Translations under genes and position numbers: made by a program
Notes under the pieces: generated by a model
What the model saw: the letters and a program-made list of their open reading frames with translations, nothing else
What the model was told of the DNA's origin: nothing
Databases searched by the model: none
Shown here: positions 54,987 to 63,187 of the stretch, piece by piece
Position numbering within the stretch: the stretch's first letter is position 1
Layout of the letters: each line of letters opens with the position of its first letter
Assembly: GCA_016285355.1 (NCBI GenBank)
Contig: JAEEQP010000014.1
Coordinates: 1-64,000, forward strand
DNA length: 64,000 bases
Origin: Bacteroidales bacterium
Lineage (GTDB): Bacteria > Bacteroidota > Bacteroidia > Bacteroidales > F082
Direction: 5' to 3'

Positions 54987-55511
54987 ATGAATCCCAAAGA
55001 CAGAAAAATCAAAATCGCCTCGTTTGAAGGCACTACCGTCATCGGCATCAATTCCGGCATGGTCGATTACAAACTCGCGTGGAACATCAACAAAAAGCTC
55101 TCCCTCGACCTCATCAAATATGACGATCTCATTTTCGAGGGTGCGCCCTTCTCCTTTTTCTATTACACCGCAGGCGAAAACTACAATGTGTACAATCTGG
55201 TCTCCCTCGTGTGCAAGGACAGGGTGCTATATCCTTTTTCGCCGCGCCTCGATTATTTGTTGCTCATTCAGAACACTTTATCGCCCGAGCGGCAAATCGC
55301 CATCATGCGCAGCCTTCGCGAAATCGACGGCATAGGTCACGCTTTCCTTTTGGAGAAAGACAAGAACCTAAGGATGGTACTTGAAACCATCGCCGACTGC
55401 GAGCAACAAATGATCAACAAGAAAAAGAAGCTGAACGACATCAACGAAATCCGTAAACAACTGCGCGAGAAAGAAGCCCAAGAGGTTGAACTCAGAAGTG
55501 TTTACAAATAG
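54987..55511 (+). CDS. IPExxxVDY family protein
   Basis: The 174-residue protein resembles the Bacteroidetes IPExxxVDY family, of unknown function. The conserved VDYKLAWNINKKLSLDL segment is at about residues 25-41. An aromatic-rich middle (FSFFYYTAGENYNVYNLVS) and a charged coiled-coil tail (about 135-174) follow. No signal peptide or membrane span is present, so it is probably cytosolic. Position near rnc agrees with the family's usual neighbourhood. The -7 element lies so close that a leaderless mRNA is likely. It ends 20 bp from the convergent glycosyltransferase gene. Confidence 0.82.
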   Translation: MNPKDRKIKIASFEGTTVIGINSGMVDYKLAWNINKKLSLDLIKYDDLIFEGAPFSFFYYTAGENYNVYNLVSLVCKDRVLYPFSPRLDYLLLIQNTLSPERQIAIMRSLREIDGIGHAFLLEKDKNLRMVLETIADCEQQMINKKKKLNDINEIRKQLREKEAQEVELRSVYK

Positions 55512-55531
55512 CTTGTTTCCAGATAATTATC

Positions 55532-57337
55532 CTAATCTTTGATGATAATTTCGATTTGGTTTTCTTCCGTGACGAAGGAAGAAATGCCGTCGCCAATGCC
55601 AAGCGTGAAACGGTTTTTGCCAGTTTTTATGTCATCGTTGACTACTGTAAACAAGTGGCCGTTGTAAGTCTCATGGGCAGGAATTACGGTGATGTCCTTG
55701 TAAAAACAATAGCTGAAATCGTTGCTCAAAAGGTATTGCGCTTTGATACACATGTCGAACTCAGGATGATGAAAGTCAATGGCTTGACTGTAAGGATTGT
55801 AGATGGAAAAATCGACATGAATGGTATCGCCATGATGGAAGACAGGAATTTCGGATACATCGCGGTTCGTGATGTGCAACGCCGTCACCAAGCGGTTGGC
55901 CGACTGGAAATGCTCTGTTATAAACCCATGAAATTCAACGCCATTGATTTGATACGCTTTGGATAGCTTGTGCGAAGGGGAACACACGAAAACGCGCTTG
56001 CCAATCCAGTCTTTGTCAAAATGCCAAAGGTCGTATTGCGTCATACGGTCATAATAGCTTTGCAAGGTGGAGCTTTCCTTGCCTGTGAAATAATGATACA
56101 AAGCCGGTTGCTGGAACGAGCCGCGAAACACCACAGGATTTTCTTTTGTCACTTGTTCAATGGCTTTGTAATACGTCTCTTTGCCGTGATAACCAAAACG
56201 ATCAACCAAAGGAGTCAGCAGGAGAATCCTGAAAGCGATAACCAAGAGAATTGAAGGTAGGACAAAATGTTTGATGTATTTCCTTAACTTCTCGTCAATC
56301 AATGCTTTGCGGTAAACCAACACAACTATAGGAATAACACAAACGATAGTCCAATGCGGCTCCACATGTCCCCGGAAGGCCATCAACCAGAAGAAGAAAA
56401 AGAAGCCGATAAGGATGAAATACAACCCACGTTCGAAGATTTGTTTTTCAGCGAGGGTTGCACTGCCCGCATCTGTTCGGGTCGCCCTTTCAGGGCTCTG
56501 TGAGTTCCTATTCTTAATTAATACATACACCACCGCCCCGAAAGTAAACGGATTGAAAATCAGCAGCTGATTAGGCAAATACTCCAAGAAATAACTCCAA
56601 CGAAACGGCTCACTACGTCCCGAAAGATGGTATCGGAAACTTGGAAAATCATTGCTGACCTGCCATAAAACGTGCGGTGTCAGCAAGGCCAAAGCCAAAA
56701 GGCAAGCCACCCAAAACTTACCATCTTTCAGCAATTTAAGGTTGGACAGAACAATCAGTCCTAAAAACAAAAAAGCGTGATATTTGCTATAAATCATCAG
56801 GGCCATCGAAACACCCATCAGTAGGGCTTTCGGCCAAGTTTCTTCCTCCAAATACCGCTGATAAACCAGCAAAAACAAAGCAGAAAACAAAATTAAGCTC
56901 GCATCAGGCGTAGTGACAAAGCCATAGATATTGAACATCACGATGGAGCAGGCGAGGGTGAAGAAGAGAAATACATGCTTGGAAGTCGGCCCTTCGACAG
57001 GCTCAGGGACCTCAACTGAAGCAGCAGGTCGTTGAGCCTGTCGAAACGCCGTCCCATTAACAATTTTCCATATCACAAAAAGCGACAAGCAAGATGCAAT
57101 AATCGTAAAAAACCTAACGCTCAATGTGCCCGAAAAGAAAATGCTGCTCAAAAAAGTCATCAACCCCACCATGGGCGGATGGTCAAAATAACCCCAGGCG
57201 AGATGTTCACCATACAAGGCATAATAGGCTTCATCCTCTTGAATCTCTGTAAAAATGCCCTGCAACAGGTTGACAACAAACCAAATGAAAAGGCCACAAC
57301 AAAGGCAGAATTTCCAATTAAATTTGTCCTTTGTCAT
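55532..57337 (-). CDS. ArnT/PMT-like (GT39 type) membrane glycosyltransferase
   Basis: The 601-residue integral membrane protein starts with a transmembrane span and the catalytic-loop signature EDEAYYALYGEHLAWGYFDHPPMVG (acidic pair and DHPP), typical of transferases using polyprenyl-phosphate sugars. About ten further hydrophobic spans follow up to residue 360. A C-terminal soluble domain of about 200 residues is probably periplasmic. Two loop segments look foreign. FRQAQRPAASVEVPEPVEGP (about 98-117) is encoded by an inverted repeat at 56993-57045. SQSPERATRTDAGSATLAEK (about 276-295) contains another palindrome. Both keep the frame open. The sugar and acceptor cannot be read from sequence. 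Confidence 0.88.
   Translation of the reverse strand: MTKDKFNWKFCLCCGLFIWFVVNLLQGIFTEIQEDEAYYALYGEHLAWGYFDHPPMVGLMTFLSSIFFSGTLSVRFFTIIASCLSLFVIWKIVNGTAFRQAQRPAASVEVPEPVEGPTSKHVFLFFTLACSIVMFNIYGFVTTPDASLILFSALFLLVYQRYLEEETWPKALLMGVSMALMIYSKYHAFLFLGLIVLSNLKLLKDGKFWVACLLALALLTPHVLWQVSNDFPSFRYHLSGRSEPFRWSYFLEYLPNQLLIFNPFTFGAVVYVLIKNRNSQSPERATRTDAGSATLAEKQIFERGLYFILIGFFFFFWLMAFRGHVEPHWTIVCVIPIVVLVYRKALIDEKLRKYIKHFVLPSILLVIAFRILLLTPLVDRFGYHGKETYYKAIEQVTKENPVVFRGSFQQPALYHYFTGKESSTLQSYYDRMTQYDLWHFDKDWIGKRVFVCSPSHKLSKAYQINGVEFHGFITEHFQSANRLVTALHITNRDVSEIPVFHHGDTIHVDFSIYNPYSQAIDFHHPEFDMCIKAQYLLSNDFSYCFYKDITVIPAHETYNGHLFTVVNDDIKTGKNRFTLGIGDGISSFVTEENQIEIIIKD
56993..57045. repeat. Inverted repeat inside the GT39-like coding region
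   Basis: TTCGACAGGCTCA (56993-57005) and TGAGCCTGTCGAA (57033-57045) are perfect 13-bp arms with a 27-bp centre. It is in frame and encodes part of the loop FRQAQRPAASVEVPEPVEGP. This sequence type is a known dispersed repeat in several bacterial phyla, from general knowledge. Confidence 0.8.
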
Positions 57338-57362
57338 GGCCGTTTTCGTTTTCGTTCGGTTT

Positions 57363-57390
57363 GTAGAGACGTAGCGCGCTACGTCTCTAC
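57363..57390. repeat. 28-bp perfect palindrome, GTAGAGACG family
   Basis: The 9-bp arms GTAGAGACG and CGTCTCTAC enclose the palindrome TAGCGCGCTA. The outer arms are identical to those at 5051-5078; the centre differs but is still a palindrome. It lies 17 bp after the glnA stop. Confidence 0.85.
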
Positions 57391-57407
57391 CAGACCAAAC
57401 CGTTGAA

Positions 57408-58919
57408 TTAACCCACGTGAATGTTATCCTTCACTAATTTCAAAATCTTCTTCGTGTCGTTGCCGAGGTCCTTGCGGAGGTTGGCATCCTTGAAATCGGA
57501 GAGGAATTTGATCATGTAGTCGACAATGGCGTCGGAGAACACACCCTTGGCGGTGTAGATCTCACGGTCCTTGTCGAGTTCCTTGGCGGCGGCCACGCAG
57601 CTGTCGGGCAGTTGTTCGAGGCTTTCTTGCAATTGCTTGTTCTTCTCGTCGTGGATATTGACCCCGAGGCCGACGTAGGTCTTTTCGGCAATCTCAAGCG
57701 CATCGGGCATCTCAAAGCCGTGACGGGCAGCGGCGCAGAGGGCGGCCATCAGCAGGTACATGTCGGCGCAGCCGTCGGAAGCACGCCATTCGAAGGTCTG
57801 CTTCTCGCTGAAGTCCTTGTTCGACTTCTTTTCCAGCGGGTTGGCGCTGGCTGACATATCCTTGCCATTGCTAATCCAGCCCAACGGCACGCGCACCAAG
57901 GCGCTGCGGTTGCTGTAAGACCAGCACAGTGAAGTCGGAGCTTCCTGATGAGGCACCAAACGCAGGAATGACAGCGGGTTGGGGTTACCAAAGGCAGGCA
58001 ACGAGGTACCAGCTACCATGTAGCCAGCGATGGCCTTCTTGGCGTAGTCGGTCAGTTCGCCGTTCTTCACCATCACGCTCTTGCCGTCCTTCGTGAACTT
58101 GCAGTGGACGTGCATACCCGAGCCGGCCTTGCCCACAGTGATCTTCGGGGCAAAGGTCAGGGTGACGCCATATTCGTAAGCCAGTTGGCGCATGATCCAT
58201 TTGGCGACTACCAGTTGGTCGGCGGCGTCCTCGATGTTGGTGGGCAGGAACTCGATTTCGTTTTGCTCGTAGATCTTGCCGTCGTAGGTGAAGTTACCCA
58301 CTTCGGAGTGACCGTACTTGATTAAACCACCGGCTTGGGCGATGAGGCGCATGGCCTCGACGCGGTACTCGGTGAACTTGTTGAACGGGGCGCTCTCGTG
58401 GTAGCCCTTTTGGTCGGGCACCTCGTAAATCTCTTCGTCATCGGCGATGATGTAATACTCCAACTCGCCCATGGTCTCCATGCAGAGGCCCGTGGTCTTC
58501 TTGAACACTTCATGCGCCTTGTGCAAGATGTGCTCGGGTGAGCTTTCGAAGGGCTCGCCGTCGCGGTTGTAGAAGGAGCAGAGGATGTCCAAGGTCGGCA
58601 CCTCGGTGAAGGGGTTGCGGAAGGCCGTCTTGTACTTCGGCACCACATAGAGGTCGCTCTTTCCGGCTTCGATGAAGGGGAAGAGGCTCGAACCATCGAC
58701 GCGCTCACCAGCGGTGAGAATGTTTTCGAGATGCTCCAAGCTGTGAATCACGAAGTTGAGGGTCTTCAGCTTGCCGTCCCAGCCACAATAGTGGAAGTTG
58801 ACGAATTCGATTTGGTTTTCCTCGCAATAACGGATGATGTCGGCGCGAGTGAACTCTGCTGCAGGCTTCTGAAGGTACTGCACCAGACGATTGGGGTTCA
58901 TGGCAATTCTTTGGTCCAT
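57408..58919 (-). CDS. glnA: Glutamine synthetase
   Basis: This enzyme makes glutamine from glutamate, ammonia and ATP. The 503 residues fit a GlnA-type (type I-like) enzyme, much shorter than the type III enzymes also found in Bacteroidetes. The N-terminal beta-grasp region includes DGKLKTLNFVIHS and VDGSSLFPFIEAGKSDL. The catalytic core shows ELEYYI, the ammonia/glutamate-site segment KAGSGMHVHCKF, and GTSLPAFGNPNPLSFLRLVP. The Arg-rich nucleotide region reads SALVRVPLGW, and FEWRASDGCADMYLLMAAL follows. MNPNRLVQYL, six codons on, is an alternative start. Confidence 0.95.
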   Translation of the reverse strand: MDQRIAMNPNRLVQYLQKPAAEFTRADIIRYCEENQIEFVNFHYCGWDGKLKTLNFVIHSLEHLENILTAGERVDGSSLFPFIEAGKSDLYVVPKYKTAFRNPFTEVPTLDILCSFYNRDGEPFESSPEHILHKAHEVFKKTTGLCMETMGELEYYIIADDEEIYEVPDQKGYHESAPFNKFTEYRVEAMRLIAQAGGLIKYGHSEVGNFTYDGKIYEQNEIEFLPTNIEDAADQLVVAKWIMRQLAYEYGVTLTFAPKITVGKAGSGMHVHCKFTKDGKSVMVKNGELTDYAKKAIAGYMVAGTSLPAFGNPNPLSFLRLVPHQEAPTSLCWSYSNRSALVRVPLGWISNGKDMSASANPLEKKSNKDFSEKQTFEWRASDGCADMYLLMAALCAAARHGFEMPDALEIAEKTYVGLGVNIHDEKNKQLQESLEQLPDSCVAAAKELDKDREIYTAKGVFSDAIVDYMIKFLSDFKDANLRKDLGNDTKKILKLVKDNIHVG

Positions 58920-58968
58920 TACGATTTTGTTATTTAAAGATTTAATAATGCTATTTAAAGATTTTGCG

Positions 58969-58976
58969 CAAAGATA
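58969..58976 (-). promoter_or_regulatory. -7 promoter element for glnA
   Basis: The minus strand reads TATCTTTG, 49 bp before the glnA start. Confidence 0.6.
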
Positions 58977-59048
58977 GTGAATATTCCGTCATAAAAGGTC
59001 CAAAAGAAAAAATATTGTAGTTTTTTCCCGTATTAAAAGATTTATTTC

Positions 59049-59056
59049 TACTTTTG
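59049..59056 (+). promoter_or_regulatory. -7 promoter element for the 59090 gene
   Basis: TACTTTTG matches TAnnTTTG, 33 bp before the start codon. Confidence 0.6.
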
Positions 59057-59089
59057 CAACGATAAAACGTCAAAATAACAATTTAAACC

Positions 59090-59881
59090 ATGAAAAAATC
59101 CATTTTATTCGCACTGTTGTTTTGCTCGACTTGGGTAAATGCACAAACACTTCTTGAAAGAATTGTGGATTCTGTTTCGATAAAGGAACGTCATGAATTC
59201 ATCTTGTCGAAATTGGATTCGGCTTTTATCTTTGACAATGACAAGTTGGAGTTTGTCCGCCCTTTTGAGCCAGAAAATTGTGTCGTTTATGATACCTATA
59301 ACTGCCATAAGGGTCCGGGGGGGAATTATTTCTACTATGAAGAATCCCTTGTTGACACTAACTTGTTCACCAAGAATTATTTTGTGAGCGGAAAGTTTTT
59401 GGCAGACTGGGTCAAACTAGTAGAACAAGGGAAGGCTGGAATAAGAGTGAATGATTCATTTGTTTTTGATACTGTAAATGACAAGGCGTATTCTTGTGTT
59501 AAGAGATATCCTCGACTTTCCAAGATTCACCATGTTTCCCATGATTTAGACACGATTCTCCATATTTCTCATGATTTAGACACGTTTTTTTGCAAGTTTG
59601 GATACCCGATACGTGAGCTTGATCATAATTATGAAGAAATTCTCGGTAAATTATTTAAAGCCGATGTGATAGATTTTGTGTTTTGTTTTCCTACTTTTTT
59701 TGGAAAGGCAGATTGGGACTTTTCAAAAGACTATGTTTTTTGGAGTCCTGGCTATTATTTTGCCATGAAAGGAGACAAATTCTTTTACATTGATACCCAA
59801 GAAAAAAAGATATATCCCATGGAAGAGGTCGTGGAAAACCATTGGGATTGGATAACGAACGTGATTGAAAAACAAGAATAA
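59090..59881 (+). CDS. Secreted protein of unknown function
   Basis: The 263-residue protein has a signal peptide (MKKSILFALLFCSTWVNAQ) and no recognised domain. It is rich in Asp, Phe and Tyr, with a Gly-rich segment KGPGGNYFYYEE near residue 77. At about residues 148-167 a short tandem repeat reads HVSHDLDTIL then HISHDLDTFF, encoded by two 30-bp units. It ends without a T9SS tail. The 77-residue gene 11 bp downstream may be in the same transcript. Coding status is supported by signal peptide, promoter and length. Confidence 0.7.
   Translation: MKKSILFALLFCSTWVNAQTLLERIVDSVSIKERHEFILSKLDSAFIFDNDKLEFVRPFEPENCVVYDTYNCHKGPGGNYFYYEESLVDTNLFTKNYFVSGKFLADWVKLVEQGKAGIRVNDSFVFDTVNDKAYSCVKRYPRLSKIHHVSHDLDTILHISHDLDTFFCKFGYPIRELDHNYEEILGKLFKADVIDFVFCFPTFFGKADWDFSKDYVFWSPGYYFAMKGDKFFYIDTQEKKIYPMEEVVENHWDWITNVIEKQE
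59531..59590 (+). repeat. Two tandem 30-bp units inside the 59090 gene
   Basis: Units 59531-59560 and 59561-59590 differ at a few positions and share CATGATTTAGACACG. They encode HVSHDLDTIL and HISHDLDTFF. A recent in-frame tandem duplication is the simplest reading. Confidence 0.8.
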
Positions 59882-59892
59882 AACCAAGCATT

Positions 59893-60126
59893 ATGGCACT
59901 AAAAGACTGGATGATTGCCTTCAACAACGCCAAGACGATGGAGTCGAACGGCGAGCAAGGCCCGGAATTGATTGAGGAATACGAGCGCGTGTTGTCCAAA
60001 CTGGGCGAAGGGCCTTTCACTGAGGCCGAGGAACATGTGCGGGAGGAGGTGCGCCGCAATTTGAAAGAGTTGTATTCTCTCAATGGGGATGAGGAGAAAG
60101 CGAAGGAATATTCCGAATTTTGTTGA
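59893..60126 (+). CDS. Small acidic protein of unknown function
   Basis: The 77-residue protein is rich in Glu and Lys and probably helical (LIEEYERVLSKLGEG, EEHVREEVRRNLKELY). No signal peptide or known domain is seen. It follows the secreted-protein gene by 11 bp. Its last five residues (SEFC plus stop) are encoded by the 38-bp repeat at 60112-60149, so the original C-terminus was probably altered when that repeat arrived. It may once have been longer. Confidence 0.55.
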   Translation: MALKDWMIAFNNAKTMESNGEQGPELIEEYERVLSKLGEGPFTEAEEHVREEVRRNLKELYSLNGDEEKAKEYSEFC

Positions 60127-60149
60127 AATTTTCGGAATTGAACTCCGAA
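60112..60149. repeat. 38-bp direct repeat, downstream copy
   Basis: This copy differs at one position (G or A) from 61353-61390. It includes one complete TTCGGA-N7-TCCGAA palindrome and the 13-bp spacer, but only the right arm of the other palindrome. The two copies bracket the DUF4143 ATPase gene. Confidence 0.85.
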
Positions 60150-60162
60150 TTTTCACGCTTTC

Positions 60163-61314
60163 TCAATAGATTTTCCCCGACCAGAGTTGTTCAAAGAACT
60201 GCTTGACAGGCCAAATTTCCACTTCCTTGAACAAACGCGGATTGGGGTCAAGCGAAGCCACGATCATACGCACATCGGGATGTTCCTCCTTGAAGGCTTT
60301 CAGGCCGTGCAAGTGCCGTGATTGCACCTCGTCTGTCGATTTGATTTCAATGCCTACTTCGGCATCGCCCAATACCACATCTACCTCATAGTCATTATAA
60401 GTATGCCAATACGACAGTTTTTCCAACTTGCCATGATAACCTAAATAAGCGATAATCTCTTGAACAACAAGATGTTCAAAAGCATGTCCGAAATCCGTCG
60501 AACCAGGTTGTAAGTTTCGGCGCCCCAACAGATAATTGGGAATGGAGACATCGAAATAATAAAACCGAGGTGCCTGCCGAACTTTGCGTTTCACGACCTT
60601 GGAATAAGCTGGCACCATATAACCAATCAAGGTTTCCTCCAAGATGGAAAAATAGGCCGCGACCGTTTTGGAATCGATGCCACAATCTTGTGCGATATTG
60701 CTGTAATTCACCATCTCACCATCGGTCAAAGCGGCGGCTTCCAAAAATCGTGTGAAAGTGGAAAGGTTTCGCACCAAAGCCTCCGCCTTGATTTCCTCTC
60801 GAAGATAGACCGCGACGTATGCCTGTACCATTGACCAGTATTTGTCTGCCTTGGCCAAATAATGCCTCGGAATCATGCCTTGGTTGACAGCCTTAATCAA
60901 GTCGAAATCAGGAATTTCCGCACTTACTAAAGGATAAAGGTTGGTTTGCATGGCCCGACCGCCAAGCATATTGGCTCCACCCCGCCGTAGTTTTCGGGCA
61001 CTCGAACCACTGAGGATGAAACGGATGCCTTTTCTCACGATGAGCCATTGCACCTCATTCAAAAGTATTGGGAGCGACTGCACCTCGTCGATGATGACCA
61101 AAGTGCCGCTCTCGCACATTTCCAAATCCTGACGCAGCAACGAAGGATTGCGTTGCAGTCGCTCAAAGGTGTTGCTTTCAAGCAAGTCGTAAAAACGGGC
61201 ATCGGGGAACAATTGCAACAACAAGGTAGTTTTCCCGGTTTGTCTCGCCCCGAACAAAAAGGTGTTGTCCTCAATAAGAGTTTCTGCTGTCAAAAAACGC
61301 TCTATCATGGCCAT
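60163..61314 (-). CDS. AAA+ ATPase with DUF4143 domain
   Basis: The protein has Walker A FGARQTGKTTLL near residue 22, Walker B GTLVIIDEVQ and a sensor-like FILSGSSARKLRRGGANMLGGRA, followed by a DUF4143 C-terminal half. There, NDYEVDVVLGDAEVGIEIKS has the PDDEXK pattern (D, then ExK). These ATPases are common and multi-copy in Bacteroidetes; their cellular role is unclear. ATG at 61314 (383 residues) or 61308 is chosen because the longer frame runs through the promoter and the palindromes. The leader is only about 7 nt. The gene is bracketed by 38-bp direct repeats, consistent with arrival as a cassette carrying its own regulated promoter. Confidence 0.9.
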   Translation of the reverse strand: MAMIERFLTAETLIEDNTFLFGARQTGKTTLLLQLFPDARFYDLLESNTFERLQRNPSLLRQDLEMCESGTLVIIDEVQSLPILLNEVQWLIVRKGIRFILSGSSARKLRRGGANMLGGRAMQTNLYPLVSAEIPDFDLIKAVNQGMIPRHYLAKADKYWSMVQAYVAVYLREEIKAEALVRNLSTFTRFLEAAALTDGEMVNYSNIAQDCGIDSKTVAAYFSILEETLIGYMVPAYSKVVKRKVRQAPRFYYFDVSIPNYLLGRRNLQPGSTDFGHAFEHLVVQEIIAYLGYHGKLEKLSYWHTYNDYEVDVVLGDAEVGIEIKSTDEVQSRHLHGLKAFKEEHPDVRMIVASLDPNPRLFKEVEIWPVKQFFEQLWSGKIY

Positions 61315-61325
61315 AGATTTTGCTG

Positions 61326-61333
61326 CAAAAATA
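61326..61333 (-). promoter_or_regulatory. -7 promoter element for the DUF4143 ATPase
   Basis: The minus strand reads TATTTTTG, 6 bp after the nearer palindrome of the twin pair. Confidence 0.6.
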
Positions 61334-61339
61334 GTAAAA

Positions 61340-61390
61340 TTCGGAATACTACTCCGAATTTTATTGAAATTTTCGGAATTGAACTCCGAA
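61340..61390. promoter_or_regulatory. Twin 19-bp palindromes before the DUF4143 ATPase
   Basis: TTCGGAATACTACTCCGAA (61340-61358) and TTCGGAATTGAACTCCGAA (61372-61390) are TTCGGA-N7-TCCGAA palindromes. They start 32 bp apart with a 13-bp spacer, ending 6 bp from the promoter element. This is the same geometry as 410-460. Positions 61353-61390 form the upstream copy of the 38-bp direct repeat. Binding by a self-encoded or host regulator is inferred. Confidence 0.6.
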
Positions 61391-61461
61391 AATTCTCTAT
61401 TTGTGCGTAAATCAGCGGAATCTCGATTTTTTAGCACATTCCGCTGATTTACGATTATTAT

Positions 61462-61727
61462 TTATTTGATTCCTAATTCTTCGGGTAGCTCTGGTGTGGC
61501 AGAGTCGTTCTGAGCGACGAAATGACTGACTTCAGTTCCTTTGGTATATACATATTGTAGATTCTTGCCAAGGACTAAAGAAAAACAACGGTCTAGATAT
61601 TATTATCCATGATGAGCCTGTAGCAATCAATGGTCCAGTTGCTCGATGCTCCGCCATGTGTGAGTAGCCCTTTCTTCAGGTTAATATCGAAGAGGATTTG
61701 TCCTAAGGAAATGATGTATTTGGTCAT
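61462..61727 (-). pseudogene. Small frameshifted gene, about 88 codons
   Basis: Two minus-strand frames abut. One runs from ATG at 61727 to a stop at 61593 (MTKYIISLGQILFDINLKKG, ending IMDNNI). The other, in a different frame, runs from 61599 to a stop at 61462 and reads CFSLVLGKNLQYVYTKGTEV and on to PELPEELGIK. Both are protein-like, and joined they give one peptide of about 88 residues. A promoter-like TATCTTCG, one base off consensus, precedes the first frame. The family is not recognised. A single indel or a sequencing error could explain it. Confidence 0.4.
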
Positions 61728-61957
61728 GGTGAGTGATTATGTTGCTGCGAAGATAAACAATATTTTGAAGTTACATTACATGGTGTAGCATAAATCTATG
61801 AAATCAATGATTAGAGAATAATGAAGTTGTTTGTAAACCCAATTCATGGATTGTCGCACCAACCAAAGAGAGCTGTGATAATGGAAAAACGTCATTTTGT
61901 GTATACTTATCGTAATTAAGTGTATTTTTGCAGGCAATAAATTACAGTTAACAAATT
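61728..61957. other. Intergenic region before the TPR gene
   Basis: No gene or repeat is seen. The -7 element TATTTTTG (61923-61930) lies 28 bp before the TPR protein start. Confidence 0.55.
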
Positions 61958-63187
61958 ATGAAACAGATTAAAGTATTCTGTCTCTTGCTGATTGCTCTTG
62001 TGATAAGCTTCGTTTGCCGCGCTAAAGTTGCTGATAGTTCAAATTGCTACACCCGCGCTCAAGTGGATAGTATTGTGGCTATAGAAGTACAACGACAGGT
62101 GGAATCGGTAGTGAAAGCTGAAATGATTCGGCAGGTAGACAAAGAGCTTATTGAATTGAAAGTTGATAGAGCGGCGAATGAAAAACTAGGTACATATATT
62201 ACGGAGCAGAATAATCATTTGACAATGCATGATTTCTTCATGGGTGGAATTATCACTTTCTTAGTCGCAATTGTAGGTGTTGTGATTCCGTTGATTATGA
62301 ATCATAATAGTAAAGAGAGGCTGCAAAAATTAGAAAACAGAATTAATGATATTGCTGAAAAAGTTCAGGATGCTAAACAAGATGCAGAAAAGTCAGCACG
62401 TAAATCAAAGTTTTCACAATTCTTATCTCAAGCATGGAACGAGAAGGATTTCAACAAGCAAATTGATTTAGTTTCCAAATTGATTAAAGAATATCCAGAA
62501 AAAGATTTTGTATCAGAATCTTATTTTGCTCGAGGCACATTTTATGGAAACAATGGAGACTATGACAAATCTATTATTGATTTAACAGAAGCAATAAATA
62601 GAAATCCTGACGATGCCGAAGCTCACTATAATCGTGGGCTTTCTTATGGCTATAAAGGTGATGATGACAAGGCTATAGAAGATTATACTGAGGCGATTAG
62701 AATCAATTCGAACTATGCTGATGCGTACAATAATCGTGGGATTTCTTATGCTAATAAAAAGGAATATAATAATTCCATAAAGGATTTTACCGAGGCAATT
62801 AGAATCAAACCGAACGCCAAAGCATACTATAATCGTGGACTTTCTTATTCCAAAATAGGCGATTATGATATGGCTATAGTGGATTTTACAAAGGCGATAA
62901 GAATCAAACCAGACTATGCTGATGCATACAATGATTGGGCATGGGCTTTATGTAGCCAGAAAAAATACGAAGAAGCTTTACCTTTGATAAACAAAGCAAT
63001 TGAATTGGATGCAGATGACAGCAATTTTTATGACACCAGGTGTGTGGTAAATAAGGGTTTAGGGAAAAAAGAAGATGCTCTAAATGATGCTAAGAAAGGA
63101 CTAAAAATCGCCAAAAGAAAAAGTGAAACAAAAATGCTTTCGGAATTGGAGAAAAAGATAAAGGACTTGGAAAACAATGGAGACTGA
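61958..63187 (+). CDS. Membrane-anchored TPR protein
   Basis: The 409-residue protein starts with a hydrophobic signal-like segment (MKQIKVFCLLLIALVISFVC). A charged, probably coiled-coil region follows (about 30-85). A clear transmembrane span (FFMGGIITFLVAIVGVVIPLI, about 92-112) leads into a second coiled coil (about 117-150). At least five TPR repeats fill about 185-370, recognisable by AHYNRGLSYGYKGDDDKAIED and AIRINSNYADAYNNRG. If the first segment is cleaved, the N-terminus is periplasmic and the TPRs face the cytosol. A partner-binding scaffold role is likely from the repeats; the partner is unknown. Confidence 0.8.
   Translation: MKQIKVFCLLLIALVISFVCRAKVADSSNCYTRAQVDSIVAIEVQRQVESVVKAEMIRQVDKELIELKVDRAANEKLGTYITEQNNHLTMHDFFMGGIITFLVAIVGVVIPLIMNHNSKERLQKLENRINDIAEKVQDAKQDAEKSARKSKFSQFLSQAWNEKDFNKQIDLVSKLIKEYPEKDFVSESYFARGTFYGNNGDYDKSIIDLTEAINRNPDDAEAHYNRGLSYGYKGDDDKAIEDYTEAIRINSNYADAYNNRGISYANKKEYNNSIKDFTEAIRIKPNAKAYYNRGLSYSKIGDYDMAIVDFTKAIRIKPDYADAYNDWAWALCSQKKYEEALPLINKAIELDADDSNFYDTRCVVNKGLGKKEDALNDAKKGLKIAKRKSETKMLSELEKKIKDLENNGD

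Noticed and set aside
54797..55027. 76-codon frame before the IPExxxVDY gene
   Set aside because: It lies across two palindromic repeats and overlaps the recognised gene and its promoter.
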